A DNA stretch of 64,000 nt from Heterotrichella gracilis (lineage: Eukaryota > Sar > Xanthophyceae > Tribonematales > Xanthonemataceae), in contig JAULBX010025829.1 in assembly GCA_032358255.1 (NCBI GenBank), positions 496,001-560,000 of the forward strand. The letters run 5' to 3'. The translations under genes and the position numbers were made by a program. This document shows, piece after piece, positions 6,489 through 13,493 of this stretch; the stretch's first letter is position 1; the number at the start of each line of letters is the position of its first letter. The notes below the pieces were generated by a model, which saw nothing but the letters and a program-made list of their open reading frames with translations, did not search any database and was not told where the DNA came from.

Positions 6489-8664
6489 CGTCCACCTGCT
6501 CCAATGGACCTTTCCAGGCATTAAAGGCCATTTCAAGCACTTCTTTTTGGTCGTCCATAGACTTTGAAATGTTTGCCAGGAGAATATCCTTAAGCATTTT
6601 ATATTTGAATTTTTTACCTTTTGGTCCACCAAACTGATCGGCTAAACCGTCTGTAAAAAGGTAAATGGTATCACCTTTATTTAATTGGATCTTATGCGTA
6701 CTAAAAGGCTTTTCATTGGCATATTTTCCAATGGGTTGTTTATCTCCTTTTATTTCGTGAATGACCTCATCATTAGAAGAAACATACCAAATAGGGTTGT
6801 TAGCGCCTGCCCATTGCAATTCTTTTGTTTTTGTATTTAAGCAGCACAGACTAATATCCATTCCATCTTTTACCTCTTCACCACTTTTTTCGAATGTAGA
6901 AATAACTAATTCTCTGGTCTTGTCTAAAATTTTACCAGGATCAGTTACACCAAACTCTAAAACCGTTCTGTTTAAAGCGTTACTACACACTACCGAAACC
7001 AATGCTCCGGGAACGCCATGTCCGGTGCAATCTGCCACAGCAAACATAACCGTGTCGCCAATTTTTTCGAGCCAATAAAAATCGCCGGCAACAATATCTT
7101 TTGGTTGATAATAAAAAAATCCGTTATTAAAATTCTGACTCCAAAATATCTCAGCGGGCAAAATTGCTTCTTGCAAACGCTTGGCATATGTGATCGAATC
7201 AACGATCTCTTTTTGTTTTTCTTCAACAATATTCTTTTGCTGTTCAATAACTATTTTTTGTTTTTGTGTGACCTTAAAACGATTGAACATAAAACCTGCA
7301 AATATCAACACCAATAATAAGCCGCCGTACAAAGCATAACGCTGTGTTTTTTCCTGCTTTAATTTCACTGCTACTAATTTCTTTTCTTCACTTATTCTTA
7401 CGCTATCAGCGGTTACCTTTCTGTCGTACTCATATTGAAATTGCTTTTTTGTACTCGACTTACGTGTTTCTTCACTATTAACACTATCCCTCATATGCAC
7501 GAACAGTTCATGCATCTCCAATGCTTTTGCTGGTTTATTCTGTTGTTTGTAGATCTTATGCAATAATTTTGCAGCACTACTTATTAAACCCGGAAAGCCA
7601 AGTTCTTTAGACATAACAAGAGCTCCTTCGGCATACTCTAAAGCTTTTGAATATTCCTTCCTCTTAAAATAAACCGAACCAAGATTATTATAAGATCTTG
7701 CTACTCCATTTTTTTCATTTTGAGTCATGCGTAACTCAAGCGCTTTTAAAAAATAAGTAAGAGAGCTATCGTAAGTTCCTGAATTCTTATCATCAATTAT
7801 TTCATAAATAGCGCCAATGGCTGTAAGTGATGCTGGAATACCTTTTTTATCTGCGAGCTTAAGTCGTATAGCAAGACCTTTTCTTGCATAGTTAATAGCT
7901 TTATTTTGATCTCCCTGGTTTTGATAAATAAGCGCCATATTATTATATGTACCTGCAATGGCTTTCTGATCATTTATCTTTTCTAAAACATTTAAACATT
8001 TTAAATAATTACTTAAAGCCTTGGCAGTGTCGCCCTGCCCCTGGTATAAAAAAGCGATGTTATTTAAGAGATAGGCGGTGTTCTGTTTATCGCTGATTTC
8101 TTCAAATATTTTTATTGCTTTATGATAATAATCCAAAGCCTCGCTTATATCACCGAGGCTTTGATAGATAAAACCAATATTATTTAATGATTCGCCGATG
8201 CCTTCTTTAAAATTTATTTCCTGTCTGATCTTTAAACTTTTTTTATAATACACCAATGATCTTTGAATATCACCATGGTCGTAATAAATAAAACCTATTA
8301 TATGAAAACTGTGAGCAACTTCTTTTTTGTTACCAATCTCTTCAAAAATTTTTAAAGCCTTATTAAAGGCATCAAACGATCTGGTGGTATCAACGCCATC
8401 GATCTCGTCATACATTGTACCCAGTCCGTTCAAAGCAAGTCCTTCGTAGTATTTATAACCGCCTTTTTTTGCGTCATTTAAAATACTATCCCAATAAGAA
8501 GCTCTTACTATCGATTCTAAAATGCCAATTCTACAACGCAGACCCAGTTTTACTGTATCGTGTTTTGCAAGTTTTAATGCCTTGTACAAAGGTTCCACCT
8601 GCACATCCTGTGCGGGAATTTTTATTAAAAAAAAGAAAAGAAGAAGTATTAGAGCGCCTCTCAT
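6460..8664 (-). CDS. TPR sensor-like protein with membrane anchor and SpoIIE-type PP2C phosphatase
   Basis: A 734-residue signalling protein. It has a signal peptide (MRGALILLLFFFLIKIPAQ), a periplasmic array of tetratricopeptide repeats of about 40 residues (roughly 70-400; for example GESLNNIGFIYQSLGDISEA), one membrane helix (about 447-466, LYGGLLLVLIFAGFMFNRF), a coiled coil rich in Gln/Lys/Glu, and a cytoplasmic SpoIIE/PP2C serine phosphatase domain (about 505-734). The metal-binding aspartates appear in VAGDFYWLEK and MFAVADCTGHGVPGALVS, and the closing motif is QVDDVCVIGV. Such proteins usually act on anti-sigma-antagonist proteins or other phosphoproteins; the partner is not in this window. 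Its last codon was probably altered by the adjacent REP-like insertion. It follows the YciI-like gene by 11 bases. Confidence 0.88.
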   Translation of the reverse strand: MRGALILLLFFFLIKIPAQDVQVEPLYKALKLAKHDTVKLGLRCRIGILESIVRASYWDSILNDAKKGGYKYYEGLALNGLGTMYDEIDGVDTTRSFDAFNKALKIFEEIGNKKEVAHSFHIIGFIYYDHGDIQRSLVYYKKSLKIRQEINFKEGIGESLNNIGFIYQSLGDISEALDYYHKAIKIFEEISDKQNTAYLLNNIAFLYQGQGDTAKALSNYLKCLNVLEKINDQKAIAGTYNNMALIYQNQGDQNKAINYARKGLAIRLKLADKKGIPASLTAIGAIYEIIDDKNSGTYDSSLTYFLKALELRMTQNEKNGVARSYNNLGSVYFKRKEYSKALEYAEGALVMSKELGFPGLISSAAKLLHKIYKQQNKPAKALEMHELFVHMRDSVNSEETRKSSTKKQFQYEYDRKVTADSVRISEEKKLVAVKLKQEKTQRYALYGGLLLVLIFAGFMFNRFKVTQKQKIVIEQQKNIVEEKQKEIVDSITYAKRLQEAILPAEIFWSQNFNNGFFYYQPKDIVAGDFYWLEKIGDTVMFAVADCTGHGVPGALVSVVCSNALNRTVLEFGVTDPGKILDKTRELVISTFEKSGEEVKDGMDISLCCLNTKTKELQWAGANNPIWYVSSNDEVIHEIKGDKQPIGKYANEKPFSTHKIQLNKGDTIYLFTDGLADQFGGPKGKKFKYKMLKDILLANISKSMDDQKEVLEMAFNAWKGPLEQVDDVCVIGVRL

Positions 8665-8675
8665 TTATTAGATAA

Positions 8676-9128
8676 CTAATGTGATTTCTTTTCGATGGTC
8701 TTATGAATGTTATTTACTTCCATTACCGCTGCAGAGCCATACCATGGTAAATAATCAACTGCGAATAAATTAATTTTAATAGCAGGATCCTTCTCACATA
8801 AAAGTTTAGCTTCGTCAACAGTTTTTACATTAAAAATAAATATGCCTCTATAAAGATCGTTCTTGCCAAAAGGTCCGGCAAGTGCTAACTTTCCGGCATT
8901 TGCAAGACTAATAATATTATCCATGTGCCCCCTGAAAAGAGAATCAGATTCTTTTTTATCTTTTGCTTTATAAGTTCCTGTCTTTAATAATACCATGATA
9001 TAGCTTTTCATGCCGTAATCATCGGCGCCAAGTTTTCTTGCCAAAACAGAATCGTAAACCGGTTTTGTTTGTGCAGTTAATTGACTTAAGCTAAATAGAC
9101 CTAAAAAAAGAAATAAAATGTGCTTCAT
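8676..9128 (-). CDS. Secreted YciI-like protein
   Basis: A 150-residue protein with a signal peptide (MKHILFLFLGLFSLSQLTAQ) followed by a YciI-type ferredoxin-like domain (about 40-130: SYIMVLLKTGTYKAKDKK, FRGHMDNIISLANAGKLALA, GPFGKNDLYRGIFIFNVKT). Cytoplasmic YciI proteins are small possible enzymes or stress proteins with a His-Asp pair; here H69 in RGHMDN could correspond to that His. Function is unknown. It is the first gene before the TPR/phosphatase gene, 11 bases away, so the two are likely co-transcribed. Confidence 0.78.
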   Translation of the reverse strand: MKHILFLFLGLFSLSQLTAQTKPVYDSVLARKLGADDYGMKSYIMVLLKTGTYKAKDKKESDSLFRGHMDNIISLANAGKLALAGPFGKNDLYRGIFIFNVKTVDEAKLLCEKDPAIKINLFAVDYLPWYGSAAVMEVNNIHKTIEKKSH

Positions 9129-9166
9129 GTGTTTGTTTTAATTACAGTTAAAAATACAAATATTAA

Positions 9167-9406
9167 TCAATAATTTATATTGGCTTCCTTTTTTATACGT
9201 TCCAATAAAAACTCTAAACCATTTAGTTTTATCTCGTATAAGGTATTTAGTAACACACCTAATTTACCCGAAGGAAAGCCCTTACGGTTAAACCATTCTA
9301 AATACGAAACAGGCAATTTATAAAGTATTACACCTTTATAACGCCCGTAAGGCATTGGCATTTTCACCAGTTCTAATAACAAGTTTGGATCTGGCTGCTC
9401 TGACAT
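9167..9406 (-). CDS. DUF3820 family protein
   Basis: A 79-residue cytoplasmic protein with the DUF3820 signature MPMPYGRYKGVILYKLPVSY followed by LEWFNRKGFPSGKLGVLLNT. The family has been described as a putative quorum-sensing-regulated virulence factor, but no biochemical role is established. Its start codon shares one base with the stop codon of the upstream 159-residue gene (TAATG), so the two are translationally coupled. Confidence 0.8.
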   Translation of the reverse strand: MSEQPDPNLLLELVKMPMPYGRYKGVILYKLPVSYLEWFNRKGFPSGKLGVLLNTLYEIKLNGLEFLLERIKKEANINY

Positions 9407-9885
9407 TAATTAATTATTTTTTCGAGATCGTTTAGATAATCGTTCTGAAGATCTGGATGCAAAGCGGTAATCAACGTATTGATCTTTTTTAGCTGCTGCT
9501 CCATTAAATTTACGAGCATCTGACTTTTGTGATATGGAATACCGGAGTGCTTTAATTTGGCACAAAAATAAATATACATTTCTGCAGAAAGCCCTTTGTC
9601 ATCAACATACTTTGTATACTTGGTAATTATCCGCAACAATTTACGCAGGCTTTTTTTAACGTAATATAAATTAGATTGAGACTTTAGTAATTCAAAGTGC
9701 GCATCGATCTCTTCTTTTACCTCTTTTATGAATTGAATTTTATCATGTTCTTCAAATAACAAAAAACCCAAATACTCTTTATTGTCTTTTTTATATTTTG
9801 CTAATGCAATACAAAGTTCCAACAACTTCTTAGGTTCAAGAAATTCCAGTTCTTTTTTTATATCACTTAAACCCGCCGCTTTCAT
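9406..9885 (-). CDS. Helical cytoplasmic protein of unknown function (159 aa)
   Basis: I do not recognise a named family. The protein is Lys/Leu/Glu-rich and almost entirely helical, with no signal peptide, membrane helix or cysteine cluster beyond two scattered Cys. Segments such as ELEFLEPKKLLELCIALAKY and YVKKSLRKLLRIITKYTKYV suggest HEAT-like or helical-bundle packing. It starts just downstream of the terminator of the BT_3928-type gene and is coupled to the DUF3820 gene by a TAATG overlap, so the two probably form a small operon and may work together. Confidence 0.72.
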   Translation of the reverse strand: MKAAGLSDIKKELEFLEPKKLLELCIALAKYKKDNKEYLGFLLFEEHDKIQFIKEVKEEIDAHFELLKSQSNLYYVKKSLRKLLRIITKYTKYVDDKGLSAEMYIYFCAKLKHSGIPYHKSQMLVNLMEQQLKKINTLITALHPDLQNDYLNDLEKIIN

Positions 9886-9896
9886 TTTTTTAATAA

Positions 9897-9933
9897 AAAA
9901 CCCTTCCTGTTTTTGTTTTGCAGAAAGGGTTTT
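9897..9933 (-). terminator. Rho-independent terminator of the BT_3928-type gene
   Basis: On the minus strand AAAACCCTTTCTG (9933-9921) pairs with CAGGAAGGGTTTT (9909-9897), a 13-bp stem with one G-U pair, an 11-base loop and a TTATT tail. It ends the transcript of the upstream gene 20 bases past its stop. Confidence 0.8.
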
Positions 9934-9952
9934 AAGAATTTTTAAAATTATC

Positions 9953-11272
9953 TTATTTCATATGCTTTTGTTTCACATCGCCAAAACCCGGGAAGTTATT
10001 ATGATGCCAATTGGCTATCACTTTTCCATCTTTTACAAGCATTAAGCCCGGGTTACTGCGTATCATTGTTTTAAGAACAATCCCATCTACCAGTGCAAAA
10101 TCAAACAGGGCATTGTGTTTATGTTTATATTCATCTATGTCGGAAGGCCCACTTGCAGTAAATGCCATAAATTTATATTTCTCTAGCGTAGCTAATTTGT
10201 AAAAATCATTGATCTTGGCAATAAGTGAAGGATCATCTTCTGTTTCTTTAAGATCATACATGATCAACCAAAAACTGTAATTCTTATCGTTTAAAACAGA
10301 ATCGGTAATGGCAACACCATCTAAATTATTTACAGTAAAATCTGTTATCCTTGGCGCATCCACTGCATCTTTTATCAATACATTGTCTGTTGCTGCCCAT
10401 TTCCAGGTAAGTGTATCCTGCCATGGATAATTCTTTAAATTAAAATGTTCTTTTTTACCTGTCTTTAAATTTTCATAAATAAAACCTGTTTCATATTCTG
10501 CAGGTTTATAGGTTGGTAAAAGTTTCATATTATCTTTAATACTCTCTCCCGGTGCATAAGCTCTAAAATCTAACGGAGGCAAATTTCTGTAAGCATAAAT
10601 CGGAAAACCTATAGAGAAAACAACGCCCATTAAAAACAATGTACTGATGATCATTGGTGCAAATAATTCCTGGATATTATCTTTTCCGGCAAATAAAATG
10701 GTAATAAGGATCATTAATGCAATGTCTTTCCAAAAACTTTCCCATGGTTTTAATTTTAAGAAGTCGCCAAAACAGCCGCAGTGCGTTACTTTGTTGAAAC
10801 AGGCAGAATAAAAAGTTAAAAATGTAAAGAAAGCGATCTGCGCGAACAATAACCATAAAGTTAGTTTTGTTCTATAACCTATTAATAACATCACACCCAG
10901 AATAATTTCGCTGGCGCAAATAATAATAGCCAATGGCAATGCAATATGTGCAAACCATTCAAAAAAGGCCATACCAGTATCGTTTTGAAATACCTCAAAA
11001 TATTCTTTAAGTTTATAAGAAAACCCTAAAGGGTCATTCGCCTTAATAAAACCTGAAAAAATAAACAGACCACCAACTAAAAACCTTGCTACATGGGTTA
11101 TCATCGGTATTTTTGCAATATAACCTGCCCCATTAATTAAGATCATTTCAACAGCAATTAAAATAGCTAAGGTTGTTTTACTAAAACAAGGCGGCGTTAT
11201 CATATAAATGATAACTGCCAAACCGGCCGACCAAATAAAACGAAAAGCGTTTGAGGCGAAAAATTTTTTCAT
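9953..11272 (-). CDS. BT_3928-family membrane protein (MauE/DoxX-like with thioredoxin-like tail)
   Basis: A 439-residue polytopic inner-membrane protein. About nine hydrophobic helices fill residues 10-225 and include the DoxX/MauE-type segment RFLVGGLFIFSGFIKANDPL. The loop FNKVTHCGCFGDFLKLKP carries the CGCFGD motif of MauE-like redox proteins. The C-terminal 150 residues (YSFWLIMYDLKETEDDPSLI to NPGLMLVKDGKVIANWHHNN) resemble a thioredoxin-like fold without a clear CXXC. The family is Bacteroidota-typical and of unknown substrate; a role in disulfide or quinone-linked redox is inferred. The neighbouring DUF1599 gene is its usual partner, but triosephosphate isomerase, often next in other genomes, is absent. 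Confidence 0.85.
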   Translation of the reverse strand: MKKFFASNAFRFIWSAGLAVIIYMITPPCFSKTTLAILIAVEMILINGAGYIAKIPMITHVARFLVGGLFIFSGFIKANDPLGFSYKLKEYFEVFQNDTGMAFFEWFAHIALPLAIIICASEIILGVMLLIGYRTKLTLWLLFAQIAFFTFLTFYSACFNKVTHCGCFGDFLKLKPWESFWKDIALMILITILFAGKDNIQELFAPMIISTLFLMGVVFSIGFPIYAYRNLPPLDFRAYAPGESIKDNMKLLPTYKPAEYETGFIYENLKTGKKEHFNLKNYPWQDTLTWKWAATDNVLIKDAVDAPRITDFTVNNLDGVAITDSVLNDKNYSFWLIMYDLKETEDDPSLIAKINDFYKLATLEKYKFMAFTASGPSDIDEYKHKHNALFDFALVDGIVLKTMIRSNPGLMLVKDGKVIANWHHNNFPGFGDVKQKHMK

Positions 11273-11341
11273 ATTTTGATTCTATTGTTCTTAAAGATAT
11301 CCTGTAATCTTTACTATAAAAGTTAAATTAATTTTTTTTAA

Positions 11342-11878
11342 CTATTTGGCTAACTTAATTAAAGCAAAAACCGAATAGTTGATCATATCCATATAATTGG
11401 CATCAACTCCCTCGCTAATAATGGTCTTACCCTGGTTATCCTCTATTTGTTTTACTCTAAAAACCTTCATTAATATCAGGTCCGTTAGAGAACTTAAACG
11501 CATATCGCGCCAGGCCTCACCGTAATCATGGTTCTTATCTTCCATTAATTGTTTGGTTTGATCGGCGTATTTAATGTATAAATTGGCCACTTCGTCATAA
11601 GGCAGGTCAATGCGGGTATCATTCACTAAATCCAACTGAATAAGGGCTATAATGCAATAATTAATTATGCCAATATATTCTCCTTTAATGTCATCTACTA
11701 TCTTTTGAGTGCCTTTTTCCTCTATACTCTTCACCCTCTGGGCTTTTATAAAGATCTGATCGGTTAAAGAAGTGGGTCTTAAATTGCGCCAGGCGGTGCC
11801 ATAGTCTTTCATCTTCTTTAAAAAGATATCTTTGCATTGAGAAATGGCTGCGTCGTATTGTTTAGATGTAGTAGTCAT
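11342..11878 (-). CDS. DUF1599 protein made of two tandem DUF1599-like repeats
   Basis: A 178-residue soluble protein if started at MTTTSKQYDAAISQCKD. The frame is open further upstream to 11986, but that segment is the reverse complement of the start of folP and makes a spurious hydrophobic leader, so I chose the inner start. The protein is an internal duplication: KMKDYGTAWRNLRPTSLTDQ in the first half matches KNHDYGEAWRDMRLSSLTDL in the second, each followed by a RVK.IE segment and a closing I-N-Y-x-x-x-A-L-I-x-L helix. DUF1599 has been linked to nucleotide modification systems, but its activity is not established. Its start lies 7 bases from the divergent folP start. Confidence 0.82.
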   Translation of the reverse strand: MTTTSKQYDAAISQCKDIFLKKMKDYGTAWRNLRPTSLTDQIFIKAQRVKSIEEKGTQKIVDDIKGEYIGIINYCIIALIQLDLVNDTRIDLPYDEVANLYIKYADQTKQLMEDKNHDYGEAWRDMRLSSLTDLILMKVFRVKQIEDNQGKTIISEGVDANYMDMINYSVFALIKLAK

Positions 11879-11885
11879 ATAGAGT

Positions 11886-12737
11886 ATGGACAATAAAAAT
11901 AGCGAAATTAACCCAATAGAATACACTTGTAATAGCAAAAGATTAACATTTATTAAACCGTTAATAATGGCTATTGTGAACATCACCCCCGATAGTTTTT
12001 ACGACGGTGGGAAATACAGTAATGTAAACGACGTTTTACAGGATGTAGAGGAGAAAATTAACCAGGGAGCCGATATTATTGATATAGGGGCAGCTTCTTC
12101 AAGGCCCGGTGCAAAGGCAATTAGCGAGAAAGAAGAATGGGAACGATTAGAGCATTATTTGCCTGCCATACGCAATAAATTTCCTGATATTTTTATAAGC
12201 ATTGATAGCTTTTACGCTTCTATCGCTAAAAAAAGTGCCGAACAGGGTGCCGATATTATAAACGATATAAGCGGCGGCGATATGGATCCTGCCATGTTTG
12301 AAACCGTAACTAAACTTAACTTGCCCTATGTTCTGATGCACATGCAGGGTACGCCTCAAACCATGCAGCAAGATCCGGTTTATGGAGATGTTGTGGCAGA
12401 AGTTAAAGATGCTCTTTCTAAAAAATTGGAAAAATTAAGTGCCCTTGATTTTAAAAAAATAATCATAGATGTTGGTTTTGGTTTTGGCAAAACGCAAGAG
12501 CACAACTACCGGCTTTTAAAGAATTTACACCAGTTTAATGATTACCCTATTTTAGCGGGCTTTTCACGAAAAAGTATGGTCAATAAAATAATTGGCACAA
12601 ACCCGGTAACATCTTTGAACGGTACAACCGTTTTAAACACTATTGCTCTGATGAATGGGGCGTCTATCTTGCGCGTGCACGATGTTACAGAAGCAAAACA
12701 GGCAATTAATTTAGTACAATTCTACAAAAATGTTTAA
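11886..12737 (+). CDS. folP: Dihydropteroate synthase
   Basis: It condenses p-aminobenzoate with dihydropterin pyrophosphate in folate synthesis and is the sulfonamide target. The 283-residue TIM-barrel protein shows the two pterin signatures: IVNITPDSFYDGGKYSN near residue 31 and ADIIDIGAASSRPGAKAISE near residue 59. Later come DIINDISGGDMDPAMFE and LMHMQGTPQTMQQDP, and the C-terminal GFSRKSMVNKIIG and ILRVHDVTEAKQA. The ATG at 11886 gives the usual N-terminal length. In many Bacteroidota folP is followed by a diadenylate cyclase gene; here a DUF4159 gene follows instead. Confidence 0.95.
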   Translation: MDNKNSEINPIEYTCNSKRLTFIKPLIMAIVNITPDSFYDGGKYSNVNDVLQDVEEKINQGADIIDIGAASSRPGAKAISEKEEWERLEHYLPAIRNKFPDIFISIDSFYASIAKKSAEQGADIINDISGGDMDPAMFETVTKLNLPYVLMHMQGTPQTMQQDPVYGDVVAEVKDALSKKLEKLSALDFKKIIIDVGFGFGKTQEHNYRLLKNLHQFNDYPILAGFSRKSMVNKIIGTNPVTSLNGTTVLNTIALMNGASILRVHDVTEAKQAINLVQFYKNV

Positions 12738-12764
12738 CTTTAAATACTAAATTTCTTTAAAGCA

Positions 12765-13478
12765 ATGTCACTATCCTTTTTAAAAAAAATAACTTGTCTT
12801 TTTTTAATTTTACTTTTTAGTGAAGGAAGATCTGCCTTAAAAATTGGCGACTATTATACTATTCCGCCTTACAGTTTTCAAATTGCAGTGCTAAAATATA
12901 ATGGCGGTGGCGACTGGTATGCGAATTTAGAAACATCTGTACCCAACCTTATTAAATTTTGTAACGATAATATTAAAACTACTATTAATCCCGAGCAGGC
13001 TATTGTTGATGCCGGAAGTGTAGAGATCTATAATTACCCTTTTGTACATATGACGGGCCACGGCAATGTCATCTTCTCTAATCAGGAAGCAGAGAATTTG
13101 CGCAATTATTTAATGGCAGGTGGCTTCTTACACGTAAGTGATAATTACGGGATGGATAAATTTGTGCGCGTACAGTTAAAAAAAGTATTTCCCGAATTAG
13201 ATCTTGTTGAATTACCTTTTAACCACCCGGTGTATCACCAAAAATTTGAATTTGCTAATGGTTTACCAAAAGTACACGAGCACGAGAATGCTGCACCAAA
13301 AGGTTACGGCTTAATTTACAAAGGTCGCCTGGTTTGTTTTTACGATTTTGAGTGTGATCTGGGTGATGGCTGGGAAAGCCAGGAAATACACAAAGATAGC
13401 GAAGAGACCCGCACCAAAGCTTTAAAAATGGGTGCTAATTTAATTTCTTATGCCTTTATGGGCTTCGACAAAAAATAA
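12765..13478 (+). CDS. Secreted DUF4159 protein
   Basis: A 237-residue exported protein with an N-terminal signal segment (FLKKITCLFLILLFSEGRSA) and a DUF4159 domain over most of its length. The domain resembles class I glutamine amidotransferase/ThuA-like folds and shows YPFVHMTGHGNVIFSNQEAE, NLRNYLMAGGFLHVSDNYGM and the closing LGDGWESQEIHK. Cys-based amidotransferase chemistry is not evident, as no nucleophile Cys sits at the usual elbow. It lies 27 bases after folP and 15 bases before the DUF5686 gene, so the three may be co-transcribed. Function is unknown. Confidence 0.85.
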   Translation: MSLSFLKKITCLFLILLFSEGRSALKIGDYYTIPPYSFQIAVLKYNGGGDWYANLETSVPNLIKFCNDNIKTTINPEQAIVDAGSVEIYNYPFVHMTGHGNVIFSNQEAENLRNYLMAGGFLHVSDNYGMDKFVRVQLKKVFPELDLVELPFNHPVYHQKFEFANGLPKVHEHENAAPKGYGLIYKGRLVCFYDFECDLGDGWESQEIHKDSEETRTKALKMGANLISYAFMGFDKK

Positions 13479-13493
13479 ATTTGGTTGCGGGCT

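Noticed and set aside
11879-11986. Upstream extension of the DUF1599 frame with a hydrophobic leader
   Set aside because: It is the reverse complement of the start of folP. The inner ATG gives the proper family N terminus.
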